From Certhia americana (lineage: Eukaryota; Chordata; Aves; Passeriformes; Certhiidae): a DNA stretch of 64,000 bases. Positions 23,340 to 37,117 of this stretch are shown here, one piece after another. Where the stretch lies: assembly GCA_018697195.1 (NCBI GenBank), contig CM031857.1:53527673-53591672 (forward strand), given 5' to 3'. Each line of letters begins with the position of its first letter. Position 1 is the stretch's first letter. The notes beneath the pieces are model-generated. The model saw only the letters and a program-made list of their open reading frames with translations. It was not told the origin of the DNA and ran no database searches. A program made the position numbers and the translations under genes.

Positions 23340-26300
23340 AATTACAATTGTAATTGTAATTTCTTAATGTACAGTGGTAAACTTCTGTAGAAATGTAGAG
23401 TGACTTATACCTAACTATTTAAGACTTCTACAGCTATTTTCTTCAAATTTCAAAGGCAATTTTCTTGGTACTGCCTATGGCACACTTTGCTAAATGAGAG
23501 TGGTCTGTACTAGAAATTTGGATACAGTGATCTAAAAATGTTTCAGCTTTTCCCTTAGTCATGGTATCTTCTTAAGTATTGGGGGAAGTCTCTTCTAATC
23601 AGGTAGCCACATTAGCAGTAATGGTTGAATTTGAAGTGTTTAGACTTCCGTTATCTTCATTGCAACCTACTGTCACGGAAGTCACAAATGATAAAAATAT
23701 ACGCCAAGTGGTGAGCTGCTATTGTACCAGTTCAACAGCAGCAGCAATTCTTCATGTAAAAAACAAACAAAACATTTAAAACGTATTTGAAGAAAAACTT
23801 ATGTCTGAGATATATGCGAATCTCCTTTCTAAGGTGGCAGTTGTGTGTATCACAATAAAATATTTAACTATAAAGAGAAATAAGAAAAATTATGGAAAAA
23901 TGCAATGGCATGAGTGACATTGCTCATCTTTCTGTGAGGGGGATAATAATCATTGAAGTACTTCTTTTTCACTCTAAATAGTTTATTTCTGTTAGAAGCT
24001 GTTTAATGGTCATCAGGTGCAACTCTTATTTTTTCCACATTTTATTCACTTAAAATTGTTGTGTATTTGTTAATAAATAAAATTAAATTTCATATATTGC
24101 TTCTGCCTCTTAATGAAAAATTTGAAGCTTATGTTCAAAAGTTTTGAAATTAAGATATTAATTGTAGCAGTATTTATCTAGTTTGTATCTTCAGTCTAAG
24201 GTATACAGTGCATAGTAGGTGAAGGCTTAGTTTCTCTTGGGAGATAGGAATAATATATCCATAGTGTTTTCTTCTGCTGTTTATAGACATAGGAGTAAGA
24301 CATGGATAGAAAGCTTCACATTTTCCTATGTTTCTGCAGGGCAAGTATGTGGCTTTATTGCCCATAAAAGAACCTTCTGTCAGCAGCTTTTACACTTTTA
24401 AGTGGTTTTAAAAGTAAAACATTTTGGAATCTCTCAACAATTACTCAAAAAAACCTTAAGTGTTATAAAGTTTGAAGTATATAAGGCATAAGTTACAGCA
24501 TAGAAAGTCTCAAATGTATAAGTTTTTAATGTTTTATTGAAATAAAGGCAAAGAAAGGGCTTCAGGGGCTATATTATTTGACCAGCTAGAACAGTCAACA
24601 ATAATATAAGACTGTATTTCTACAGCCTTGTGATTATTGAGCCAGACAAGTTTGGGAATAGGTCTTCTTGTTTCCTTCACTATTACCCTGGCTCTCAGAT
24701 GTCTTTGGTGGTTTCACTGAATGACTTTAGGCTAGTTTTTGGTAAGCTCAGCCAGCTGAATGTGCTTGCTGTAAGCAACAGTGCCGGCACCGAGAAAATA
24801 CGCTTCAGTCCTGAGACTGGCATTCCAGTTTTAAAGGCCATTTACATTGCTTAAATCACTGTAAGGAATATTCAGGGCCTTATTCTTCCTTTCTTGACAC
24901 TACTACAGACAGACTTTGCCTATCTGCTCTTTAAATCAATATCCAAGGATCTAAAGAAATTTTGATCTCTTTTCTTGTACAGAAGGTTAGTGTCAACATA
25001 TGAAACCAGCACAAAAAATGCCTATATTGATATAGCTTCTTAGCATCTGGAAGCAGTTGTGATATGCCTTTCCTATTATCAAGACAATGTGAAAGTCTCC
25101 CCCTTTTCCAACAAGCAGGATCTGTTAATTTCAAATACATCAATAAATACATTAAAGCTATATTATTCATCTACAATGCAACTTCCAGATTAAAAATATG
25201 AGACTTCCAGTACTATGGGAAAAGATGGACAAGAATGCTAATATTTTGGAGGTATGGAATCTGTTAAATGAATTGTTCTTCAACCAATTTTAGGAAGTGT
25301 GCATGAATGGTAGGTTGTACAGTCAGGAAAAGGATTTCCTGCAGATTTGGTAACATCGTGTAGCCAGACAGCCCCCTGTTGGCTGTATTGCTGTGGAGGT
25401 TCTACAAAGGAATTGTGCTTGAATTCAGCTGTTCATTGCACTCAGCAAGCAATTCTTTTCAATCCCATATCACAAATAGAAAAACTGGAGGGAGAAGAAA
25501 AATGTGTGGGCTTGTAAAAACTACCTTTGAATCAAGTTTTATCTCTTGTGCATAAGAAATGTTAAACCTTGGTTAAATAGAGTGCCTGCACACAGTTTCT
25601 TAATGCCTTTATAGAAATTTATTTATAAATTGCTGTAGTAAAAATGTAGAGCAGCACTTTGTCCTTGTGATAAAACTTAAGACTGGCATGCTCTAATACC
25701 ACGTTTACAGCTTGACTAAGGCAAAGTATTTAGATAAAGTTCTGTCAAGAATACAGGGTTTTAAAACAAAAGTTTGTAGTGAACTAACCAGGTACAGCCT
25801 TATTTAATGGCTGAGACTCTCTTGAAGGCATATCTATGAGAGCTTCTGCTATTCAACAAGGCACAATTTTACCCAAATTCTTGGGTGGTTTTTAATCACA
25901 TTTGCTTTGCGTTATGTTTTTTGAATGTGTTTTTTAAGTTGCTACCAATGCAACTAGCTGCATACTTCCAGCTTGTGTTTTCTTATATGTTGAGAAACAG
26001 AAGAAGCTCTTATTCAAAATGAAATTAACGTCTCATGTTGACAACTGCAGGACACTTATTAGGCATTTTGGCTTCTTTTTTTTTTTTTCAACAGAGTTTA
26101 TAAAGAGATCCTAAAATCTCCCTTGTAATGGTAACTGTATATCTATGTAGTGATGAAATGCTGTAGGTACTGTATGAAATGTAGCACTGGGTGATGCAAG
26201 GATTCCAGAAAGAACTCTGTTACAGCGGTACAGGATCTTCTGCTCTGAGATAAACAATACAGAAGTTATTTCTTTCTGCATCAGCTATGGCCAAGATTAT

Positions 26301-28936
26301 AACATCTCATCTTCATTTAAGGAATTGGATTTGTGGCAGAAAATCCATAGCTGCAACAGTGCTAGAGAAACTGATGTGACAATTAGTTTTCTACTACAGC
26401 GTAGAAGACTAGCATGATGTCAAGAAAGTCAGAGTGCTGGAGGACTTTTTCTCACTCTTAGAACACATTAAAAAAAATCATATATCTTGGAACAGCTGGC
26501 AGAAACAAGAGGGTAAGGCTACATGTTGTATTGGAAGGGGAGAATGGGAAAGATGTGGGCAGAACAAAGAGCTTGTTTAAAATTGTCATGACTTGCTAAA
26601 ATCCCTAAAAAAAAGTTTTAAGAAACTAGCTGAAACAATCTCAAGGCAAGGTGACTCTTCCATGAAACAGAGAATATGGATTTCAGAAGCTTGAGGATAT
26701 TCAAGTTCACATCTCCTGCTTCTGAAAACATACCCAGTGGAAGTTGCCCACAGATGTTCCCCATCTCTCTTGTCAAATCAAGGATATGCGCAAAGAAGTC
26801 ACAAAATGATTTTGTTCAAAGGTTGTTGGCAGTGATAACTATTGCTGTTAGCAGATGAAAGCAAGCTGCAGGTAGGATTTCAAAGGGTAGTAGAATTTGC
26901 TTTTATTGGACTAACTGTGCAGTTCCTTGCATGTTCCATATTCTTTTCCTAAGATGTTTCCTGAAGTAATGGTAAAGCCAGCATACAATAAATATAAGTA
27001 CGCATTAAAGCACACTAAAGGAATACCTTATGTTTCCAGTAGATGAACACTGAGATAACGAAGTATTTGTGAATCACATCACATTCCTCTATTATGCCAA
27101 AGTTCTGGGTTTTATTGCTGAAGAGTGCACCAGTAAAAGTGGCTTTAAACTGCCTTATGCTCCTACATTCTCTAAATCTGCTGAAGTTAGAAAGCAGGGA
27201 GCAGCATTAAAGGACTTCATGGTTGTTCAGAAACCAGCAAGGGATTCACCTCTTCCTTCCTACAATCTACTCTCAAGCTGCTTTCTTTCTGTGTTCGAAG
27301 CAGCTTTTCAAGTCTTTGGGTTTCAGAGGGTTTTTTTGTTTTGGATTTGGGTTTTTTTCATAGGAGAGTTTACAATCCCCCTCATAAATTAGCAGCATAG
27401 GTAAGAGCCTGTTCTAGGTTGAAGAAGATTCAAGTAACTTAGTCTGTTCAGAAAAATTAAAATATTCTTCCTCTTCTGAGGAGTGGTTACTCCATTCACA
27501 AATTAGGATTGAACTTCAAGACTTCCTCATGGTTCTTGGTGTATCTTAAATTTTTAGTTTAAGTAATTATAGTCAATTGGAACATATAGATAACTTGCAG
27601 AGCTGTTATATTGTGATCCCATTATTTTATACTTATTCAGGCATAAAGTAAGTAGCCTGAGAAAAGCACTACCTTTTGCTATGAATGTATCTTAGTTTCC
27701 TCTAAAATTGTGGGTTTTAATCTTTAGCTGTGAAAAATTGTCCAGAGCAGTGGACATTTTCAATCATAATTGACAGCAATAACTGCATTTCTTTGTGCAA
27801 GAGTATTTTTAATCAATCCCCTCATTCTTCAGACTACCAGTTGCCACAGAGAACTTTTCATTACTACTAATCATAGTAGTAATTTAATTTTTCACTACTC
27901 TTCATTAGTTTTTTCTTACTTTACTTTCTTACTTGTTTATATTAACACTTAAATAACTGTTAAAGATGTGGTTTAGTTAAGAAACTGTAGTATTTCTGGT
28001 TTGTTGGGTTTGGGTTTTTTTCACTTTGGTTGAAGAAATTGCTTCAGCCTAGGAAGAACTCCATGTCTGCCCGTACCCCCATGAATGAGCATGACCTCCC
28101 TAGCCTTCAGACATTTGCTGTGTAATGCAGTGGTGTCATTAAAGACAGTTTACATAAGATACGCTTTACTTGAGCTGATGAGCATCACATGAATCTTCTA
28201 AGAAGGCTAAACAAGTGAAACATCTTGCCTCAAGATGTCACAAGTGATACAGGCACCTGGCCTCTGGTTCTAGTTTGCCTGAGCAGAAACACTTGAGAAA
28301 GACCAGAGCTCTTTTGCTTTTCTAACTTCTTGTCCTAGGCTGTCAGCAAGTCTCCTAACATGGCTAGACCTTGATTAGATGGAGACAAGGAACAGAACAT
28401 TTGCAAAACAGATCCTGATTTTATCCTACATAAGTTCTTCTGAAGAAGTTAAGCACAGCTCAGACCTGGGAACATCAGGCAGTCCAATGATGCAGAGCTG
28501 AAATTTTCATGATACAATGGTCTATAGTTCTTGGATTCCTTGGCAGCCATAACTAGAGAAATTATCAGTAATAATGTGGCACCAAAATTAATTATAGTAA
28601 GGTTGCATTACTTTTGAGTATTTGAGCTTCATCAGAGAAATCCAGCTCCTCACTATCAAATCAGGTTCAGAGTCAACCCTCAAACTTCAACAGGTGTCTG
28701 GCCTTCAGTGTTGATTCAAACATTCTCTACTCTGTTGGTACTGCGAGACATTTTTTATAAGCTTCCAGCATCCTCTTGGACTATTTCCATATAAAATACT
28801 CCTGTGCTTTGTCAAAACCAGAAGAAGACTGAAAGGTTCTGTGCAGTTCTGTTTAGCTGGACATACTACACCTGAAGAGATGTAGGTGTGACTCACACTA
28901 GGGCAGCTTATAGAGCTGGGAACTTATTTTTCAGCA

Positions 28937-29275
28937 CCTCACAGATTCAGAAGCGTTAAGGTTGGGAAAAACTTCTAAGATCTCTAGAGTCATTAAACCA
29001 GCACCCACCATGCTCACCACAAAACCGTATCCCCAAGTGCCACACCCACATGTGAGCTTTTGAGCCTTTTCAGGGATAGTGATTTTCCCTGGGCAGCCTG
29101 TTCCAATGCCTAACCACCCTTTCAGTGAAGAAAGTTTCCTACTATACAGTCTAAACCTACACTAGAACAACTTGAAGCCATTTCCTCTCATCTTGTCACT
29201 TGTTATCTGCAAGAAAAGACTGACACCCACCTTGCTACAACATCCTTTTAGGTAATTGCAGAGAGCTTGTTTGTT
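28937..29275 (-). mobile_element. CR1 LINE fragment, - orientation
   Basis: The reverse complement carries typical CR1 3'-region blocks in order: 'GATGAGAGGAAATGGC', 'GGTTAGGCATTGGAACAGG', 'CTGCCCAGGGAAA' and an end near 28,940 resembling the CR1 terminus. It is 5'-truncated and contains no coding part. It abuts a second CR1 copy in the opposite orientation at 29,280-29,562, so the two form an imperfect inverted repeat. Confidence 0.85.
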
Positions 29276-29279
29276 GTTC

Positions 29280-29562
29280 CAGGTAACAAGCAACAGGATG
29301 AGAGGAAATGGCCTCAAACTGTACCACTCAAACAGGGGAGGTTTAGGTTAGGCATTAGGAGGAATTTCTATTTCAGAAAGGGTGATTAGATATTGGAATG
29401 GGCTGCCCAGGGCAGTGGTGGAGTCACCATCCCAAGAGGTGTTTAAGAAAAGATTGGATGTGGCATTTGGTGCCATGGTGCAGTTGACAAGGTGGTGTTC
29501 ATTTGGTCAGAGGTAGGACTTGATCTCAGAGGTCTTTCCCAAGCTAATTGATTCTGTGAAAA
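29280..29562 (+). mobile_element. CR1 LINE fragment, + orientation
   Basis: The + strand contains CR1 3'-region blocks: 'GGATGAGAGGAAATGGCC' near 29,295, 'GGAATGGGCTGCCCAGGG' near 29,395, 'GGTGTTTAAGAAAAG' near 29,440, and it ends in 'GATTCTGTGA' at about 29,560, the CR1 3' terminal octamer type. It is 5'-truncated and noncoding. Its neighbour on the left is the same element type in the opposite orientation. Confidence 0.88.
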
Positions 29563-30840
29563 CTGCCTCCAATGACAGCAAATATTGACAGCTAGAGCAA
29601 AAAGATGCTGAAGTTTTATCTGCTGCAGAAAGAATTACCATCTGAAAATGAGTGTCTCAAATAGAGTATTAATAGTTAATATTGCAAATGCTAATTTGAA
29701 ATGGTAAGCATTGCTACAGACACCTAGAAAGGAATTTAGATATGGTGCAGTGGAGAGCCTTTATGGCAGTAGTGACATTTCCAGAGATAGTCCTCTTGAT
29801 AAAAAGTATTTCTCTTTATGGGTTTTCTGAAGCACAAAGACCTATTTAATGTTTTGCATTCTCTTTGTATAGATAGGATTGTACACACTCTTCTTAGATC
29901 CCCAAGACAAGTAAACACCAGTTGCCAAGTACAGGTATCACAAGAGCATAGGCTTTCCAACCCTGCAGGCCTACATGCCCTCCGGCAAAGCAGCACAAGA
30001 CTTAAAGAGGAAAAAAAAAGTGCAACTTCCTTGTGTGTAGCAGTTTACCTGCTTCTTTCATCCAAATGACTCTTTGCACCAGAATATCTGGAGTGTTTTT
30101 AAAGTTGTACCTCTTCCTTTCAAGCACTGAAATAGTTTTATATGTGTTAAAGCCTATCAACTGTTGCAGAGATTTGTGTATTCTATTGTAGTCACTCAAA
30201 AGGCCACACCTTTTGGTCACAAGGTGCTTTATGAGAGCATGTTAGATCATTAGTAACACTTACTTCTTTTCCTATGGAAAAGAGATCCCTTTTTATCTCT
30301 TAAAAAATGAAGGGGAAAGGTGTTAGTTCCAATTCCAGTACAGTATTCACTTTGGCTGTCCCAGATCTCAAGAAATGTAAATACGTACAGCTGAAAGATC
30401 AAATACAGAGAAATGTTTTCAGCCAGCAGTTTATCACTACCAAGTTAGAAAGCCCTGAGAGTGCTGAGCTTTCGAAACAGTTATTTCCACACTGTTACCC
30501 ACCCTGCCTGAAGGAACTGTGTGGTCTTTCTAACAGGCATCACTGCCTCCAGTATAAAACCTGCGTGCTTGTCACCACCTGTTGCAGAAGAAGAAAAAAC
30601 ACCCACATGCATGAATGTCCTGAACAGTCCATAAGTGATCTAAGAACTGTCATTACATCCTTCACTCATGGTTTTCTCTTGGTCCTGAGGGTGGAAAAGA
30701 AGTCAGCATCCCTCCACAGAATAGAGATGATGCATTGTCATCAATGTCTGATGTTCCATTAGTCTTCTCTGACTTCACATAACATTCAGCTTTTCTATTC
30801 AATCTTAGAGCCTACCTCAGAAGTTCACTGAGAGCATGGA

Positions 30841-31042
30841 TCATGGGTCAAGGGTGGTGAGGCACTGGCACAGGATGCCCAAAGAAGCTGTGGAAGCCCC
30901 ATCCCTGAAATTGTTCAAGGTCAGGCTGAATGGGGCTTGAATCAACCTAGTAAAATGGTGGGTGTCCCTGCCCATAGCAGAGGGGTTGGAATCAGATAGT
31001 CTTTAAGGTTCCTTCCAACCCAAACCATTCTGTGATTCTAGG
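30841..31042 (+). mobile_element. CR1 LINE fragment, + orientation
   Basis: The sequence shows the end of a CR1 element: a diverged 'CCCATCCCTGAAATTGTTCAAGG' block near 30,900, 'GGCTGAATGGGGCTTGA', and the terminal 'CCTTCCAACCCAAACCATTC' followed by 'TGTGATTCTAGG' at about 31,038. It is only about 200 bp long, heavily 5'-truncated and noncoding. Confidence 0.9.
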
Positions 31043-31191
31043 GCTCAGACTTCCAATAGCTTAGCACAAGACACTGTTACAGCACTGCTTATGAGGGCAA
31101 ATTGTAGCCAACAGAGGAGTCACTCAAGTGTTCCTGTGCCTGCTAGGGTGTTTTCCAGCAGGGAGTCTCCTAAAGATGAATCTTGCAAAAA

Positions 31192-31224
31192 GATAATTGT
31201 TTGATAATTGTTTGATAATTGTTT
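31192..31224. repeat. Three tandem copies of an 11-bp unit
   Basis: GATAATTGTTT is repeated three times without a mismatch at 31,192-31,202, 31,203-31,213 and 31,214-31,224. It is a short minisatellite-like array directly downstream of the CR1 fragment. Confidence 0.95.
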
Positions 31225-34200
31225 GGACTGTATATGGACACCAGTGAAGTCTGGATTGCACTATTACACTTCAATTGTCAAAGAAATCTTATAAAATAGG
31301 AGCAGAAAGCAGTTTTAGCTTAACCAAGGATGGAAGAAGCTTTTGTTACATCAGGGGCCATGCAGATACAAATTTTCATTTACATTCTTGACATGACCAT
31401 ATTTAAGCTATTAATGTGTTCTAGGGATCCACAGTTTACTGAGTCATCTTCAGAAGATAATGTTTTGAACAACTATAGGTAGCAAATTAATATTATATGG
31501 CTTAAGGATAGAATTTCAAGTGGAGAAAACAAAAGGTAAACCAGTCTGTTCCAGAAGATACCTTTCCAGTTTATGGAAAATGAGAAACTTACCAACAGAG
31601 TTAGTGCTCATTATAGTGCAACTGGGATTGAAACAAAGGCCACCAAGAGGACATATCCAGTAAGTATCCAGGAGACTTACCACCCCAGCACTACCAAAAC
31701 AGTGATGTTATTCTGATCTTCAAGGTTTATCTATTTGACCTCCAAAAGCTTAGCTTCTGTTTACAGATGTGAGGTATCAATGTGACTAATACATCTGATG
31801 TCTGGATCCTGCAATGTTTCACTTCACAGCACATATGCAGAAATTATCTCCTAAAGAGAAATTGTCTTCTTCAGGTATGTGAACTGTTACTGGAAGATTA
31901 ACCATTAACCTAAGACACTGGAAAAAAAAAAACATCCCTATAGTCTCATGAACATTGAAGTCTCCTGTCCATGTTATTCTGTGACATTCCGAGGTTAGCA
32001 GCTATTACCCACCCATTTGTTCACCCCTGTGAGATCTGCTTTTCCTTATCCAGTGGCATTGACGTTTCTAGCAGCTCTGTCCTCTCAATACAGTAAGTTA
32101 GGTCTCTGGTCCCACAATGGCCTTGACTCTTTCCAGCCTGATTTTATTCCTTGACTTCCTCTCTGTAATGGGAAAGAAGTGAGTTTGCTGCCTTCTGTGG
32201 ATCTCTGCCTGCCCTTACCATATAGCTCCTTCCTCTGTTCCACCAGGACCCAGCTGAGGAGCAGACTGAAGACATAGTAAAAAACACAAAGATTAAAGGA
32301 TGGAAGGATCAGCATGCCTTCTGTTTATTGTTGAATACAACATTGTAAATAAACCGGTATGTCAGCAATTATTTTATTACTTAGTTTAGATATCACTGGG
32401 GAACAAAAACAAAAACCATAAACCAGCCTTTTCAGAAGGCCCTCAATGAAAGCTGCAAACTGCCTTTGATATTCAAAAACTCAGTTCCTGACTCCAAAGT
32501 ACTAGTAAAACCCCAGACTTGATGTTTCCAATCTATTGCCTTTTTTTTTCCAGTGGAGAATCAGGATGGAACAATGTTGCAACGTTTAATTCTTCACAGT
32601 TTCAGCAAGCACTCAGCTGACTCCTGTAACAGTAACTTGCTTAGAAAGCCAAGCATTGCATTAATTTTCTACAGCAGACTTGTACACATTACTGTTTCCA
32701 ACCTTTAGGGCTACATTCATCATCCTTCTGACCAGAAAAAAGACACCAATTATTGAACCATTTCATTAGAATGAAAACAGTTGAAACGGAGGAAGGATTC
32801 TTGGAAAAATCTATACATCAGATCACACTTCAGGAGGTTATTTCAGCAGAAACTACATGATGGTCTTAAAAAAAAAGGCCTTTTTTAAAAATAGAAGTCA
32901 GATTTATTTGTATTTTATATGGTGACTAGTGATTTACATGTCACCCACCCATTTGAGAATATTCAGGGCTCCAGGCATATCTCCAGCCAGAACCAGACTA
33001 TTCAAATCATTGTTGGTCCATCCATTTACTAGTTACAGCGAGGCCTTCTGTGACTAATTATGGTCTGACTGCAGCAGGAGAGGCAGCTTCAAAGAATGGG
33101 AATCTTCAGACATGCTAGCAGTTCCCTTGGTTCCAAAATTTGTTATTTATGTGGATTACATTGAGCTGACAGATTTAACTGGGTTGTTGAAGATATGGTC
33201 AAAGAAGCAGAGTCACTCCCTTCCCTTTTATTGTCTTCTGAAGACATAACAGTCATATGCATCTGTCACTAGAGAGAGGAAGTTCTCCACCACTGGACTT
33301 CATTTAGGGTTTTATAGGCTGTTTCAGTAGCATTTGGGAGTAGATCAATATAATATTTGGTAGGGAGTTATATTTCTTCGTGACGCACTGTAAATCTTTT
33401 ATTGAAGATACTCCCACTGTTTATTGTTGAAAATCGATAAAAATAAACTTTGTAAAGTTAAAGCCTGGCAATGGTTCAGCACAAATCAGAGGGAAGGACT
33501 AAGAGGCAATGAGCCTCCCTCCTCTTCTTGGATGATTCCCAATTTGTTTCTCAATGAATATTTAGTAACACTTTCCAGCAATCGAGGAACAAATTTAAAA
33601 ATAAAAAAAAAAGTATTCAAAGTTATGGATGCTTCATCGTGAACTCAAACAGGACTTTTGAGCCACTCTGGTGGCTTTTTGGTACTGAATTCAGCTGTGG
33701 ATCAAAACAAAATATCACCCAGGTTGTGTTGGATATACCAGAGACTTACCCACTCAAGAGACTGACAAAAGCTCATCAGCCTTGCTCGGGTCAGATTAAG
33801 GGAGTTAATTTTGAGCATTGGAAAGCTGGAAGTAAACCAAAATAGGTAGAAACTGGGAAGAGTTCACAGGGCAGAAAAGTTTCTCCAAAGTTAACAGAAG
33901 TTACTATCACTGGGCATGATGCAGTTACTCCAGCATCATTGTTTCATCCTATGGCTATTAATTCCTCATTTACAGCATTGTAGGGAGGATCTACTACCAT
34001 GAAATTCAATTCTAAAGGTAAGTGGAAAATGGTCTGTAATTATTTAGTAAAGGGGAAAAAAAAACTTACCAGTACTAGCCAGCACAAAGAGATCAGTCTT
34101 AGTCAACACAGTACCTTAGTCTATTGTATCAATTTCTAGAGCTTTATTTGAACATCTATTCTTAATCATGTATACAATCATGAGTGCTAACTGCAGAACC

Positions 34201-36911
34201 TGTAAGAATGCAGTGACTGCACTTCCCAAAGAAACAAAAACCCTCATTGAACTGTCATTGAAATCACTACCCAAAGAATAGGAAGGTATTTCACAATGGA
34301 CTCAGTCCTTCCTGATATCAGCAGGATTCTGAAGAATTCAAGTGGTAAATAAATGACATGTCCCTGAAAGGGATAAGAATGACACAAGAAAGACTTCCCA
34401 GTGTGTGAAGAAGCAGGCAAAAAGTTACTTTAAATGAACAAAAAAAATCACTAGAAAAGGAAGTTAACATGGTTCAAGAACACGGGGGGATAGAAAAAGT
34501 GTGTGGTACCTCTATCCTGTTGGGACATCCAATAGGCACCACAAGATTACACAGGCAAAGCCCTTGACAGTCTTGAATACAGAAACACAGGATGAAACCC
34601 AACCATAAAGGAGGGAAAAGTGATTAAGATGAGGAAATGTAAAGCAAACGAGGCATTGTTTTTCTGAATCATCTGCCTTTTTCAAATCCCTTGAGCTATC
34701 ACTTCATTTTGGATGATCTCCTTCTGCCATGTAAACTGCAGTCCCCATGAATGGGACAGGATCATAGTGCTGCCTCACCATTCAGTTTTCTTTTTCCCCT
34801 AGGGCTCTGTCTTGCCTGTTACAAAGCCACAGACAGCTCACTGTGAGTGAGTGAGGGGGCTGCCCCAGCACTGTAGCAGTCCCTTTCCAGAATTGCAGGC
34901 AGTGGAACAGTTTGCACATTTCTGCTGAATCCAAGAAAGAATAAAAAGGCAAATACAGCAGTGAAGTTTACTGAAATCAGCAAATTTTGCATCTTCATAG
35001 GAAAAAAAGGAATTCTCTTGAGAAAGTTGGCAGTGACTTGAAGAAGTGGACTATGTCAGGGATAACAAATTACTTTATTGGAAAATAAAAGTCTAAATGT
35101 CTCAAAATCCCATTCCCATTTAATCAAAAATAGAGCTAGATGTGAGCAATCAGAGCTTCTAGTTCTGTCACATGTAAAAGCACAACCAAGTCACCTACAA
35201 CACACTGCTAGTCTAGCAGAGATTGTGTTGTGAGATACCAGAGTTGAACTGCCTGCCAAGGTTTCAGTGCCAAGTACTTCAGTGGAAGTACTCGGTTTAG
35301 CACATAATCTGGTTTTGACGAAGCAGCTTTTAAAGTCCCACAGACTTGAAGTTCTTATCAGCCAAATTAACTTCTACAGCTGTTCACTTCTGTATGAACA
35401 ACTCTGCTGAGCACGCACCACAGTCTGCTCTCTGCTGCATCCCTGCTTGTTTGGGGCTTCAGAAGGGAAGGTGCAGTAAAAACAGCATCCGCTACTTCTA
35501 AATTCCTGCCTTGGTGCCTGCAGGTTACACTGCATACCATTTCAGAGGGCACAGAAAAATTGCCATCCTGGCTCAGCAACACGTTACAGTAGCATAAATA
35601 ACCTCACAAGGTGGAGGCCAGATGAAGATCCTCCTAGTAAATCAGTGCTATTCTTATATTAATTTGTCTGCAAATGAACATAATTTCACCTGTTCCTCCG
35701 TAATTACTACTATTTAGTTGCAGCTTGAAGCTACACAACAGCTGTAGCTCTACCATCACTGCTTCCTTCTTCTGTATAAAGAAATCCAGTGAGGTGCTTT
35801 CCTTGAAGAACCAGCTTCAATTAAATTAACTTATTCAATCAATCTTCTGTTAAAGTCATGGGTATCCTACTGGTATCAGTCAGACACTCTCAACAGATTT
35901 CTGTCAGGTTGCTCACACACATGCTGTCAAACTTATTTAAGGAACTAACAGTTGAAAGAAAACTACCAAACAAAAAACAAAGTGAAAGCATTGTGTAAGA
36001 AGAGCCTAGTCATGTTCTCTGCAGGAACAGAAATGACAGGAGGTGACACTTCTCAGTTCAGAGCTAAGTAAGAATAAATGCTAGAAGAGCTCTGGGAACC
36101 CAAGCTTGTTGATGGTCATGTGCTTTGCTTCCAAAAGAAGCACAGAGTCACAGCACACTGCTACCCAAGGGTGAGGTGAAGCACATATGGCTCTTTACAT
36201 GACAGCAACTTGCAGTGGTATATTTTCCAGAGCCAAATATTGAATTCATAGAATGATGCTGGTACTAAATAAAAATCAACCCATGAGGGGAATCAGAATG
36301 TGTTCAGCTCAACATAAAGTGTTATTGAAAGGGTTGTATCAAATATTCATTTTGCCAAAGACATGGAACATGGATGATGGCATAGGTAAAAATTTCAGGG
36401 TTCTCTCTAAAAATTGAAGCATTTTGTCTTTTCTTTCACTTTATTTTAAAAAAAAACAACTAAAAAATTGGAATCCAAACTTCAGTTTTCAAAGTGGCAG
36501 CTGCAGCAAGGAAAACAAAGTCCCTACTTTTGTGGTAGGTGAAACAGTGTAATTGTTACTGTGAGGGGTTCTGAAATTTGTCATTGCTATTGGTGATCAT
36601 TTAGGGCATAATGTCTAAATACAGCCTCAAGTCTATTTTTTTTTTTTTATTTCCCTGTAAAAAAGTTGGGGTTTTTTTTTTTTTTTTTGTCTCATGCTTC
36701 ACATTATTATTGGCTAGTGTCTCCACCTACAATATCCACAGTCAATGACTCATCCAATAATCAACATTATAGTTTCCAAACAAGGAGCATTGTCTGCAGC
36801 ACAGCAACTTGTGGGGACAGCCATCCCACACAGCTTGTCTGCTCTGTCACCCAACAGTGATCTGACCTCAAAGCCCACCATAATAGGCTTTCTGGCACAG
36901 ACCTTCACAGA

Positions 36912-37070
36912 AGGTCTCCACAGAATCATGGAACAGGCCAGGCTGCAAGGGAACTCAAAGGATCATCTGGTCCAGCCTTTCACGTGAAACAGAGCCTCCA
37001 TAAAATTATTTAGCATCCTCTTCAAAACTGCTAACAATGGAGACTCCACCACAACTGTGGGGAGGTTGTT
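36912..37070 (-). mobile_element. CR1 LINE fragment, - orientation
   Basis: The segment starts with 'CCACAGAATCATGGAACAGG' near 36,918, the reverse complement of a CR1 3' end, continues with 'GGATCATCTGGTCCAGCC' and then 'CAATGGAGACTCCACCAC' near 37,036, all typical CR1 3'-UTR blocks. It is truncated and noncoding. Confidence 0.88.
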
Positions 37071-37089
37071 CGGTGAATTATGGTTGTCA

Positions 37090-37117
37090 CTTGAAGTAAG
37101 AAACACCTTACTTCAAG
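37090..37117. repeat. Perfect 11-bp hairpin
   Basis: The arms CTTGAAGTAAG (37,090-37,100) and CTTACTTCAAG (37,107-37,117) are exact reverse complements with the loop AAACAC. It sits just after the CR1 fragment. It may have arisen within the repeat by local duplication and inversion. Confidence 0.9.

Larger units (their letters stand above)
19092..28936. other. Noncoding stretch downstream of the microRNAs
   Basis: Apart from the exon candidate at 19,685-19,779, a weaker one at 20,550-20,697 and the CR1 copy at 21.8-22.15 kb, I see no gene here. Reading frames are short and without recognisable domains. A perfect 14-bp inverted repeat is at 23,308-23,339. By synteny this is DLEU2 intronic sequence on the + strand, between the microRNAs and the 3' end of KCNRG. 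Confidence 0.4.

Noticed and set aside
30307..30762. A 151-residue + strand frame
   Set aside because: Long for AT-rich DNA, but I recognise no domain, no splice or promoter context, and cysteine placement follows no motif. Probably chance.
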